NCBI GenBank assembly: GCA_028702435.1
Contig: JAQVOX010000004.1
Span: forward strand, 1 to 32,986
DNA: 32,986 nt
Direction of reading: 5' to 3'
DNA from: Desulfotomaculaceae bacterium
GTDB lineage: Bacteria; Bacillota; Desulfotomaculia; Desulfotomaculales; Pelotomaculaceae
The notes beneath the pieces were generated by a model that searched no databases, was not told the DNA's origin, and saw only the letters and a program-made list of their open reading frames with translations. The position numbers and the translations under genes were made by a program. How positions within the stretch are numbered: position 1 is the first letter of the stretch; the number at the start of each line of letters is the position of its first letter. Of the stretch, positions 24,690 through 31,698 are shown piece by piece.

Positions 24690-26651
24690 ATGGAAAGAAA
24701 TTTAATTGAAAAAAGAATGCATATTTATCTTTATATCGTTGTCATTTTGTTTCTAATTTTGGTTTCCAGACTTGCTTACATGCAATTGCTCCAAAACGAT
24801 AAGTTTTCCACTTTGGCAAGGGAGAACCGAATGAGATTGATTACTATCACTGCCCCACGTGGCGAAGTTTTTGATCGCAACGGAATCAAACTGGTAGGCA
24901 ATCAGCCGGTATATACAGTTTCTCTGGTGAACCTAGGCCGTAAAGACATGGGCGGGGTGGTTCAGAGACTAGCTGGGATACTGGGTACGGATGCTCAGGA
25001 AATTCAGCAGAAAATAGATCAGCAGGAGCGTTTATATGAACCGGTAAAACTGGCTACCAGGGTATCTGAGGAGATTGTGATTAAAATAGAAGAGCAGCGT
25101 CTCGAATTACCGGGGGTGGAAATAGATATTGAGCCTTTGCGGGAATATCCAAACGGGAACATGTTGGCTCATGTAATGGGATATGTGCGGGAAATCAATC
25201 CGGAGCAGCTTGCAGAAAATAAAGATAATGGCTATAAATCGGGTGATCGTTTCGGCCAGTCGGGTCTGGAATATACGTATGAACAGTACCTGCGGGGGCG
25301 GGACGGCGGGAGACAGGTGGAGGTGGACAGCAAGGCCAGGCCGGTGCGGGATCTGGGTGTTTTGGGCCCGGTGCCCGGTAACAACCTAATGCTCACAATT
25401 GACCATAAGGTGCAAAAGGCGGCGGAAGAAGCTTTGGCCAGATCCTCACAGGAAGCTCTAAGACAGGGATATGGGGAGGCGAGAGCCGGGGCCGCGGTGG
25501 CGATAGATGTGCGGAGTGGGGCGGTGCTGGCTATGGCCAGCTATCCAGGGTTCGATCCGGTTAAACTCTCAGGAGTATTATCCCAAAAGGAATATAATGA
25601 AGTTTTTAATTCTCCTTGGAACCCGATGTTGAACCGTGCTTTGCTTTCCTACGCGCCAGGCTCAACTTTTAAAATGATTGTGGCTATGGCAGGGCTGGAA
25701 ACAGCTACTATAACACCTCAAACAATTATTTCCGACCCCGGTTACTTTATATGGGATAATCATCGGTACAACGACTGGAAGCTGAGCGGTCACGGGCAAG
25801 TAGATATGGTCAAGGCGATAAAAGTATCCTGTAACACATACTTTTATCAGCTCGGACTTAAGGTCGGCATAGATAATATAGCCAAGATTGCTAGAGAATT
25901 TGGACTTGGTGAAAAGACCGGCATTGAATTACCTGGAGAATATAGTGGTGTCGTACCTGGCCCTCCCTCCAAATTTCAGTTAAGGAAGCCATATTTGAGT
26001 TCTGAGGGTCTGAGAAAAGTAGAAGAAATCGAGCAGAGATACGAAGACCTTATGAACAAGGCAACCGGCGAAGAAGAAAAAAAACAACTGCTTGATAAGA
26101 AAGCGAAGGATTTGCTTGCGGTAAACTGGGAGCTCGCCTGGCATGATTACGATACAATTATCACTTCTATTGGGCAGGGTGATAGCAGCTATACTATACT
26201 TGGGATGGCAAATTATGTTGCTGCTATTGCCAACGGGGGCATCCTGTACAAACCATATTTGGTGCAAAAAGTCATTGATCCCTCCGGAAATGTGATCGAG
26301 GAAAATCAACCTGTTGTGGTCAGGCACACCAGCGTCTCACCGGAGACCCTGGCCGTGGTAAGAGAGGGTATGCGTGAAGTAGTGCTGCCCCCGAATGGCA
26401 CCGCCCACGGTTTTTTTACAGGATTTCCGCCCGTGGCGGCTAAAACTGGAACGGGAGAAGTGTTCGGACACGATAATCATGCCCAGTTTGTTGCCTTTGC
26501 TCCCTATGCTCAGCCGGAAATTGCCGTAGCTGTAGTCATGGAATTTGCAGGCCACGGTGGTGCGATGGCCGGGCCGGTGGCTGAAAGTATGCTAGCCGCC
26601 TACTTTGGTTTGACTGATTTGAGCACAACATATATAAACACCCCGGAGTGA
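24690..26651 (+). CDS. mrdA: Penicillin-binding protein 2 (elongation transpeptidase)
   Basis: Class B monofunctional transpeptidase that cross-links side-wall peptidoglycan with RodA. 653 aa. Seen: one N-terminal membrane anchor (about 12-32), a PBP dimerisation domain beginning ITITAPRGEVFDRNG, and the transpeptidase with Ser325 in STFK, SCN at 380-382 and KTG at 585-587. Between SCN and KTG a charged helical stretch of about 45 residues (near residues 437-477, with KATGEEEKKQLLDKKAKD) enlarges this region compared with E. coli PBP2; I believe this occurs in other Clostridia too. ATG lies behind a modest GAGGTGAAG. Its place after mreD and before rodA marks it as MrdA/PbpA rather than a septal or SpoVD-type PBP, which would carry PASTA domains. 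Confidence 0.95.
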   Translation: MERNLIEKRMHIYLYIVVILFLILVSRLAYMQLLQNDKFSTLARENRMRLITITAPRGEVFDRNGIKLVGNQPVYTVSLVNLGRKDMGGVVQRLAGILGTDAQEIQQKIDQQERLYEPVKLATRVSEEIVIKIEEQRLELPGVEIDIEPLREYPNGNMLAHVMGYVREINPEQLAENKDNGYKSGDRFGQSGLEYTYEQYLRGRDGGRQVEVDSKARPVRDLGVLGPVPGNNLMLTIDHKVQKAAEEALARSSQEALRQGYGEARAGAAVAIDVRSGAVLAMASYPGFDPVKLSGVLSQKEYNEVFNSPWNPMLNRALLSYAPGSTFKMIVAMAGLETATITPQTIISDPGYFIWDNHRYNDWKLSGHGQVDMVKAIKVSCNTYFYQLGLKVGIDNIAKIAREFGLGEKTGIELPGEYSGVVPGPPSKFQLRKPYLSSEGLRKVEEIEQRYEDLMNKATGEEEKKQLLDKKAKDLLAVNWELAWHDYDTIITSIGQGDSSYTILGMANYVAAIANGGILYKPYLVQKVIDPSGNVIEENQPVVVRHTSVSPETLAVVREGMREVVLPPNGTAHGFFTGFPPVAAKTGTGEVFGHDNHAQFVAFAPYAQPEIAVAVVMEFAGHGGAMAGPVAESMLAAYFGLTDLSTTYINTPE

Positions 26652-26710
26652 TAAAATTTGTCAATTAAGTATGAAATTGTGTGGATTGTAAACCTTTTTT
26701 TTATTCAATT

Positions 26711-26740
26711 TTAGCAGGATTTGGTTTTCCTTTGTAGAAT
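26711..26740 (+). promoter_or_regulatory. Possible promoter of minCDE
   Basis: TTAGCA (26711-26716), an 18-nt spacer and TAGAAT (26735-26740). Transcription would begin about 20 nt before the minC reading frame. It lies 60 nt after the mrdA stop, so read-through from the mre operon is also possible. Confidence 0.4.
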
Positions 26741-26764
26741 TTACTGGTAGTTGCAGTACTGGAG

Positions 26765-27199
26765 GTGATTGCTTCGGCTAATTCTTACAGTATTTCCGGA
26801 TTCGGTCATGATCTCCCGGCTAAACTGGAAGATTTAATTGACGAGAACACTATACTGGTGCAGCGAACGCTGCGATCTGGCCAGAGTTTACATTATAATG
26901 GTAATGTAGTAATTTTAGGGGATGTTAACCCTGGGGCGGAGGTTGCTGCAACCGGCAGTATTATTATTATGGGTTCTTTGCGGGGGGTTGTGCATGCCGG
27001 GGCCGGAGGTGATGTAAACGCTATCGTAATGGCCTTCCACCTCCAGCCGACCCAGTTAAGAATTGCAGATCATATAACTAGGCCTCCGGATAATGGGGCT
27101 ATTGACCCTGACTATCCTGAGATGGCGCAAATCAAAGGCGGGGTTGTTACGATTGAATCATTTCAGTATGCTGGAGAACGTCAGGGGAAGGTCACTTAA
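26765..27199 (+). CDS. minC: Septum site-determining protein MinC, C-terminal domain only
   Basis: Inhibitor of FtsZ-ring formation, moved by MinD. Only the C-terminal beta-helix domain is present: LVQRTLRSGQSLHYNGNVVILGDVNPGAEV, GSIIIMGSLRGVVHAGA and a LQPTQLRIA segment, about residues 32-110 of 144. This domain dimerises and binds MinD. The N-terminal domain of about 100 residues that antagonises FtsZ is absent, and only 113 nt separate this frame from mrdA, with a stop (TAG 26735) just upstream. The start is unclear: GTG 26765 overlaps the only ribosome binding site (GGAGG 26761-26765), and no ATG, GTG or TTG stands at a normal distance in this frame; ATT 26768 is the other candidate. The conserved domain leaves no doubt about the family. 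Confidence 0.85.
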   Translation: MIASANSYSISGFGHDLPAKLEDLIDENTILVQRTLRSGQSLHYNGNVVILGDVNPGAEVAATGSIIIMGSLRGVVHAGAGGDVNAIVMAFHLQPTQLRIADHITRPPDNGAIDPDYPEMAQIKGGVVTIESFQYAGERQGKVT

Positions 27200-27266
27200 C
27201 CAGTTACATATTTCCTGACCTCCAGTGCCTGGCGTCCAACGACTTAATAAGGGGGGATCTCAAAGG

Positions 27267-28064
27267 ATGGGCCAAGTACTTGTAGTCACTTCCGGTAAAG
27301 GAGGGGTTGGAAAAACTACGACTACCGCAAATATTGGAACTGGGCTGGCAGCCGCTGGTCATAAAGTAGCTTTACTAGACACTGATATCGGCCTGAGAAA
27401 TCTTGATGTGGTTTTAGGCTTGGAAAACCGGATAGTTTTTGATATTGTTGATGTCGTCAATGGGAATTGCCGTTTGCGGCAGGCATTAATTAGAGATAAG
27501 CGTTTTGAAGGTCTTCACTTGTTGCCGGCTGCCCAGACCAAGGATAAGACAGCGGTAAACCCGGACCAGATGCTTGGGCTAATTGCTGAATTAAAAAAGG
27601 AGTTTGATTATATAATTATTGACTGCCCAGCTGGGATTGAGCAAGGTTTTCGAAACGCCATCGCTGGCGCGGAAAAAGCTATCGTTGTTACAACACCAGA
27701 GGTTTCGGCAGTGAGGGATGCTGATCGAATTATTGGCTTGCTGGAGGCTTCCGATTTACGTGAGCCAAAATTAATCATCAACCGCATTCGTCCTAAAATG
27801 GTCAGACAGGGTGATATGATGAGTATCGAAGATATCCTCGATATACTCGCCGTTGATTTACTTGGGATAATCCCAGAAGATGACATGATTGTGATCACGA
27901 CAAACCGGGGGGAAGCGGTGGTGCTGGATCAAAATTCTCGTTCTGGACAAGCCTACAGGAATATAGTCCGCCGTATCCTGGGGGAAGAGGTGCCAATTAT
28001 CAACTTGGACGAAGAAGAGGAAGGATTTTTCAAAAAGTTAAGGAGGATTATTGGACTAAAGTAA
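27267..28064 (+). CDS. minD: Septum site-determining ATPase MinD
   Basis: ParA-type ATPase that binds the membrane with ATP and recruits MinC, and is released by MinE. 265 aa. Seen: the deviant Walker A GKGGVGKT (residues 10-17, with Lys11 and Lys16), DTDIGLRNLD, the switch-II region IIDCPAGIEQGFRNA, and a C-terminal amphipathic helix EEEGFFKKLRRIIGLK for membrane binding. I chose ATG 27267 because GGGGGG lies about 10 nt upstream and the protein then begins GQVLVVTSGKGG; an earlier in-frame start (27225) would add 14 unrelated residues. Confidence 0.97.
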   Translation: MGQVLVVTSGKGGVGKTTTTANIGTGLAAAGHKVALLDTDIGLRNLDVVLGLENRIVFDIVDVVNGNCRLRQALIRDKRFEGLHLLPAAQTKDKTAVNPDQMLGLIAELKKEFDYIIIDCPAGIEQGFRNAIAGAEKAIVVTTPEVSAVRDADRIIGLLEASDLREPKLIINRIRPKMVRQGDMMSIEDILDILAVDLLGIIPEDDMIVITTNRGEAVVLDQNSRSGQAYRNIVRRILGEEVPIINLDEEEEGFFKKLRRIIGLK

Positions 28065-28085
28065 ACTGGGGGAGGTGGAACGGCC

Positions 28086-28352
28086 TTGCTGGAATTTATT
28101 ACTAGGCTTTTTGGTAAAGAGTATAAAAGTAAAAACATTGCAAAGGAGAGACTTCGACTGGTCCTGGTGCATGACCGCGCCAGCATTTCACCCCAGATGC
28201 TTGAATCCTTAAAATTAGATCTGATCAAGGTTATCTCAAACTACATGGAAATTGATGAGGAAAACCTGGACGTCAGTCTGGACTCTAGCGGTAACACAGT
28301 GGCGTTGGTAGCCAATATACCGGTTACGGGGATGAAAAGGACTGCAGGGTAA
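28086..28352 (+). CDS. minE: Cell division topological specificity factor MinE
   Basis: Stimulates MinD ATPase and so drives pole-to-pole movement of MinCD. 88 aa, the family length. Seen: the N-terminal membrane-targeting stretch LEFITRLFGK, the MinD-binding strand/helix AKERLRLVLVHDRASISPQ, and the C-terminal dimerisation domain ending in ANIPVTGMKR. The start is TTG 28086, about 8 nt after GGAGGTGG, 21 nt behind minD. Presence of MinE rather than only DivIVA implies an oscillating Min system. A terminator follows. Confidence 0.95.
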   Translation: MLEFITRLFGKEYKSKNIAKERLRLVLVHDRASISPQMLESLKLDLIKVISNYMEIDEENLDVSLDSSGNTVALVANIPVTGMKRTAG

Positions 28353-28368
28353 TTTGAATTTACCCAGG

Positions 28369-28402
28369 AGCCTGTATATCAATAATAATACGGGCTTTTT
28401 TT
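28369..28402 (+). terminator. Intrinsic terminator after minE
   Basis: AGCCTGTAT (28369-28377) pairs with ATACGGGCT (28388-28396), one G-T pair, followed by a T-run to 28402. It separates minCDE from rodA. Confidence 0.85.
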
Positions 28403-28498
28403 ATGTGGTTTATTATTATACAATAAACCTTTAGGTACAGGCGCTGAGCCGGTAAATAAAGAAAGGTTGGTTTATTTAACACGGGGGAAAGAAGTGAT

Positions 28499-29695
28499 GT
28501 GGCAATGTTAGAACAAAATATACTCTTTAAAAAACTGGATCGCACATTACTGATTGCTATTACCATAATTATCCTCCTAGGGCTTGTGATCATTTACAGC
28601 GCAACCAAGCCGTCAGGGTTACTACCGGTAGCGGAGGCTTTAAGCACCGGCGATGACCCTTTTGCTTATGTTAAAAAACAAATGTTTTTTGTCCTGTTTG
28701 GGATCGGAATGATGATCATGATGCTTTATATTCAATATGAAGACCTGTTAAAGCATGTGAAATTCCTATATGTCCTGAATTTAATTATACTTGGAGCAGT
28801 CCTTATTGTGGGCGATTCTACGTTGGGCGCCCAGCGCTGGATTGCCATCGGCCCCAACCAAATTTTTCGTTTTCAGCCTTCCGAATTCTCAAAGCTGCTG
28901 ATCATTATCTGCTTCGCGGCTTACTTGAATTCCCGAAGCAATATGCTTAATCGCTTAAGAGATTTGCTCCCCTGCTTTGTTTATATCGGGGTACCGGCAC
29001 TGCTTATATTGATGCAACCGGACCTGGGCACAGCCCTGGTATTTTTGGCAATAATGTTCGGTATGCTCTTTATAGCAGGAGCGCGTCCCTGGCTGTTGTC
29101 CGGAATAATCGCCGGAGGGATCGGGACGGCCTCTTTATGGATCTGGGCACATTTCTGGTTGGCGGCAAACCGTGGGTTTGAGCTCTGGATTCCAATAAAA
29201 GATTACCAGCTGAAAAGATTGGTTATTTTTCTTGACCCGTGGCAGGAACCGTTTGACGCGGGTTACAATGTGATCCAGTCGCAGATAGCCATTGGTCAAG
29301 GTGGTTTTTGGGGACGCGGACTTTTTAATGGAAGCCAGACATATGGTGATTTTCTGCCTTTCCAGAAGAATGACTTTATTTTTTCTGTAGTAGGGGAAGA
29401 ACTTGGGTTTATCGGTGCATTTTTGCTGTTGGTTCTCTTTTTTGTCGTGATTTACCGGGGCATTCTAATCGCGATTAACGCCAGGGACAGGTTCGGTTCC
29501 CTCTTAGCTACCGGAATAGTGTCCATGCTTGTTGTTCATGTTTTAATCAATGTGGGCATGAATATTGGAATTATGCCTGTGACGGGTATTCCCTTGCCGA
29601 TGTTTAGCTATGGGGGCAGCAGTATGATTACTAACCTTACTGCACTGGGGTTGCTCTTGAATATAAATATGAGACGGAAAAAGATTTTGTTCTAA
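28499..29695 (+). CDS. rodA: Rod-shape-determining glycosyltransferase RodA (SEDS family)
   Basis: Polymerises lipid II into glycan strands with PBP2. 398 aa with about ten hydrophobic helices. Seen: DRTLLIAITIIILLGLVIIYSAT at the start, the SEDS segments GAQRWI, FQPSEFSKL, QPDLGTALV, GQGGFWGRGLFNGSQT, DFIFSVVGEELGF, and the terminal TGIPLPMFSYGGSSM. Start GTG 28499 (behind GGGGGAAAG) or ATG 28505 two codons later; both are possible. Proximity to mrdA and mreBCD supports RodA rather than FtsW or SpoVE. It has a terminator on each side, so it is probably its own unit. Confidence 0.95.
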   Translation: MAMLEQNILFKKLDRTLLIAITIIILLGLVIIYSATKPSGLLPVAEALSTGDDPFAYVKKQMFFVLFGIGMMIMMLYIQYEDLLKHVKFLYVLNLIILGAVLIVGDSTLGAQRWIAIGPNQIFRFQPSEFSKLLIIICFAAYLNSRSNMLNRLRDLLPCFVYIGVPALLILMQPDLGTALVFLAIMFGMLFIAGARPWLLSGIIAGGIGTASLWIWAHFWLAANRGFELWIPIKDYQLKRLVIFLDPWQEPFDAGYNVIQSQIAIGQGGFWGRGLFNGSQTYGDFLPFQKNDFIFSVVGEELGFIGAFLLLVLFFVVIYRGILIAINARDRFGSLLATGIVSMLVVHVLINVGMNIGIMPVTGIPLPMFSYGGSSMITNLTALGLLLNINMRRKKILF

Positions 29696-29727
29696 CCGGG
29701 ATGATTATCAGTCCTGGTTAGTTTTTT
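29692..29727 (+). terminator. Intrinsic terminator after rodA
   Basis: CTAACCGGGA (29692-29701) pairs with TCCTGGTTAG (29712-29721), one G-T pair, then six T residues. The left arm overlaps the rodA stop codon. Confidence 0.87.
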
Positions 29728-29856
29728 AATAGGCCATTCTTAACCGAGCTAAAAATATTATTTTTATCCCCCTTAGAATTTACTTGTCATATTACCTTTT
29801 TAGGAAAAATATGTTATATAGACAAGCCAATAATTTGTACGTATGGGGGGGTAATA

Positions 29857-30606
29857 ATGAAAGGGATTGATTACAAGCCGGGTGGGCCATTTAAACAAGA
29901 AGATTGGATATCCCACTACCATAAGCCCCAATGGAAAAAGCCTCGACGTGAGGGCGGCGGTAGACATAACCTGCACCGAATTGCTATTGCTTTATTAATT
30001 TTCATATTTTGTTTTGCCTTGAGGGAGACTCAAAATCCATGGGGTATAGAGGCCAGGGAAACTTTAAAAGATGTACTGACTTCCGAGTGGAATTACCAAC
30101 CGGTTTTGGAAAAGGTGGCTCAGTTTGGGATACGGGTTGTCAAAATGGACTGGTCTCTTAATAGTCAAACACGTCCTGTTGTTAGCATTCAGGGGAATAG
30201 CGGTACCGGAACCTTGCCCGTACCGGTTTCGGGCGAGGTTATCAAGAGATACGGTATGGTTATAGACCCAGTAGACAACATGGAGAGATTTCATAACGGT
30301 ATTGATATTGCGGCTCCAGTAGGCAGCCCTGTCAGGGCTGTGCTAGACGGAAAAGTAAAACGGTTAGGTGATAGCCGGACATTGGGTAAATATGTGTTGT
30401 TGGAACATGTGCAGGGCTGTTTTACCCTTTATGGTAGACTTTCCAGGTATACGGTTACTGATGGACAGTCAGTTAAAGCTGGTCATAACATTGGAGAGGT
30501 AGGGATAGCAAGCGATATTCCCGGTGGGGTCCTGCATTTCGAATTGCGCGAAGACAACAAGTTGGTAGATCCGCTAATACGGTTACAGCCACTTAATGAC
30601 AAGTGA
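29857..30606 (+). CDS. spoIVFA: SpoIVFA-like M23-fold protein, probably non-catalytic
   Basis: In sporulating Firmicutes SpoIVFA holds the SpoIVFB protease and the inhibitor BofA in the outer forespore membrane. 249 aa. Seen: a basic cytoplasmic N-terminus (residues 1-40), one membrane helix (about 41-55, IAIALLIFIFCFAL), a linker, and a LytM/M23 domain at about 118-245. The zinc ligands His146, Asp150 (FHNGID) and His227 (LHFE) are present, but the first His of the usual HxH pair is Val225, so endopeptidase activity is unlikely, in keeping with SpoIVFA. It lies directly before spoIVFB, 75 nt apart, which settles the assignment. A GGGGGGG ribosome binding site precedes ATG 29857. Confidence 0.88.
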   Translation: MKGIDYKPGGPFKQEDWISHYHKPQWKKPRREGGGRHNLHRIAIALLIFIFCFALRETQNPWGIEARETLKDVLTSEWNYQPVLEKVAQFGIRVVKMDWSLNSQTRPVVSIQGNSGTGTLPVPVSGEVIKRYGMVIDPVDNMERFHNGIDIAAPVGSPVRAVLDGKVKRLGDSRTLGKYVLLEHVQGCFTLYGRLSRYTVTDGQSVKAGHNIGEVGIASDIPGGVLHFELREDNKLVDPLIRLQPLNDK

Positions 30607-30681
30607 TATGGGGCATTGTAGCCGAAACTCTTGCTTGGCTATAGACTCTGTTAAATACAGGCGGTAGGATGAGGTGATACC

Positions 30682-31566
30682 ATGAAAGTTGGCCGTATTG
30701 CTGGGGTAGAAATCTATCTAAATAACTTTTTTATAGCCCTACTGGGGCTGTTTTTTGTAGCCGGTGTACTGGGTAAAGGCCTAATTGCTTTCATTGTGGT
30801 GCTCCTTCATGAATTGGGGCACGTGGCTATGGCCCGCCGCCTGGGTGTGCATGTTTCAGATGTTGAACTCTTGCCTTTTGGTGGTGTCAGCCGTATGGGT
30901 GGGGAGGTTGTTTCTGATCCCTCTAAAGAAGTATACGTTGCCCTTGCCGGGCCAGCCACAAACCTATTTCTGGTCGGAATAGGTACAGTATTAAAAAATC
31001 ACGGCCTATTAAATAATGACCTGGGTTTATTTTTTCTTAACTGTAACTTGATTATGGCTGTTTTTAATTTGATTCCGGCATTGCCTTTAGATGGTGGCCG
31101 GGCTTTCCGGGCATATCTGGCCAGGCGGACCGGCTTCAGCAAGGCCACCTATCAGGCCGCTTGGTGGGGTCAGTTTTGGGGTATTGTTATTATCGTTGGG
31201 GGGGCGGTCGGTCTGGTGATGCGTTTATCCGGCCTAGACGTGGTGATCATTGGGATGTTTCTTTTCTATGCTGCCACAAGGGAAAAAAATCAGGCGCCTT
31301 ACCATTTTATTCGCCATCTGCTCCAAAAAAAAGATGAGTTGGTGACAGCAGGAGTCTTACCTGCGGAGCCGCTGGTTGCCTTTGATACAGTACGCTTAGG
31401 CAAAGTGATCCATGCCTTTTTGCCGCAGCGCTTTCACCTGGTCCTACTACTTGACCGCAACTGGCATTATAAAGGTGTGGTTAGTGAAGCTCAAATTATT
31501 GATGCCCTGCTGTCTAAAGGGGTCGATGTCGAGATCGGCGATTTAATAAAAGTGCCACGCGGCTAA
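30682..31566 (+). CDS. spoIVFB: SpoIVFB-type intramembrane metalloprotease (M50, site-2 protease)
   Basis: Cleaves pro-sigma-K inside the mother-cell membrane to start the last stage of sporulation gene expression. 294 aa. Seen: about six hydrophobic helices, the zinc motif HELGH with His43, Glu44 and His47, the third ligand Asp137 in NLIPALPLDGGR (the same numbers as in Bacillus subtilis SpoIVFB), and a C-terminal soluble CBS-like domain from about residue 220 (FDTVRLGKVIHAFLPQRFHLVLLLD). ATG behind GAGGTGA. It follows its partner spoIVFA as expected. Confidence 0.94.
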   Translation: MKVGRIAGVEIYLNNFFIALLGLFFVAGVLGKGLIAFIVVLLHELGHVAMARRLGVHVSDVELLPFGGVSRMGGEVVSDPSKEVYVALAGPATNLFLVGIGTVLKNHGLLNNDLGLFFLNCNLIMAVFNLIPALPLDGGRAFRAYLARRTGFSKATYQAAWWGQFWGIVIIVGGAVGLVMRLSGLDVVIIGMFLFYAATREKNQAPYHFIRHLLQKKDELVTAGVLPAEPLVAFDTVRLGKVIHAFLPQRFHLVLLLDRNWHYKGVVSEAQIIDALLSKGVDVEIGDLIKVPRG

Positions 31567-31585
31567 AATAAGGAGGTTTTCCGTA

Positions 31586-31600
31586 ATGGACGTAGAATAA
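31586..31600 (+). other. Four-codon mini-frame with an excellent ribosome binding site
   Basis: AAGGAGG (31570-31576) is followed after 9 nt by ATG GAC GTA GAA TAA. There is no longer frame at this site. It could be the remains of a gene start, a ribosome-stalling leader for the radical SAM gene 98 nt on, or chance. I do not call it a gene. Confidence 0.35.
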
Positions 31601-31698
31601 ATCCCCACAAGAATATTCTTCTATTGATTTTGGGTTATACTGATCACTAAATAGAAAATTACCAGGATATTGCTTATAATGCTGGGGGATTCAACTAT

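Noticed and set aside
29784-29815. Sporulation sigma-E or sigma-A promoter before spoIVFA (TTGTCA or GTCATATT with a TATGTT box)
   Set aside because: Spacing is outside the normal range for sigma-A, and the -10 element is a poor match for sigma-E. The gene is expected to be sigma-E dependent, but the sequence does not prove it.
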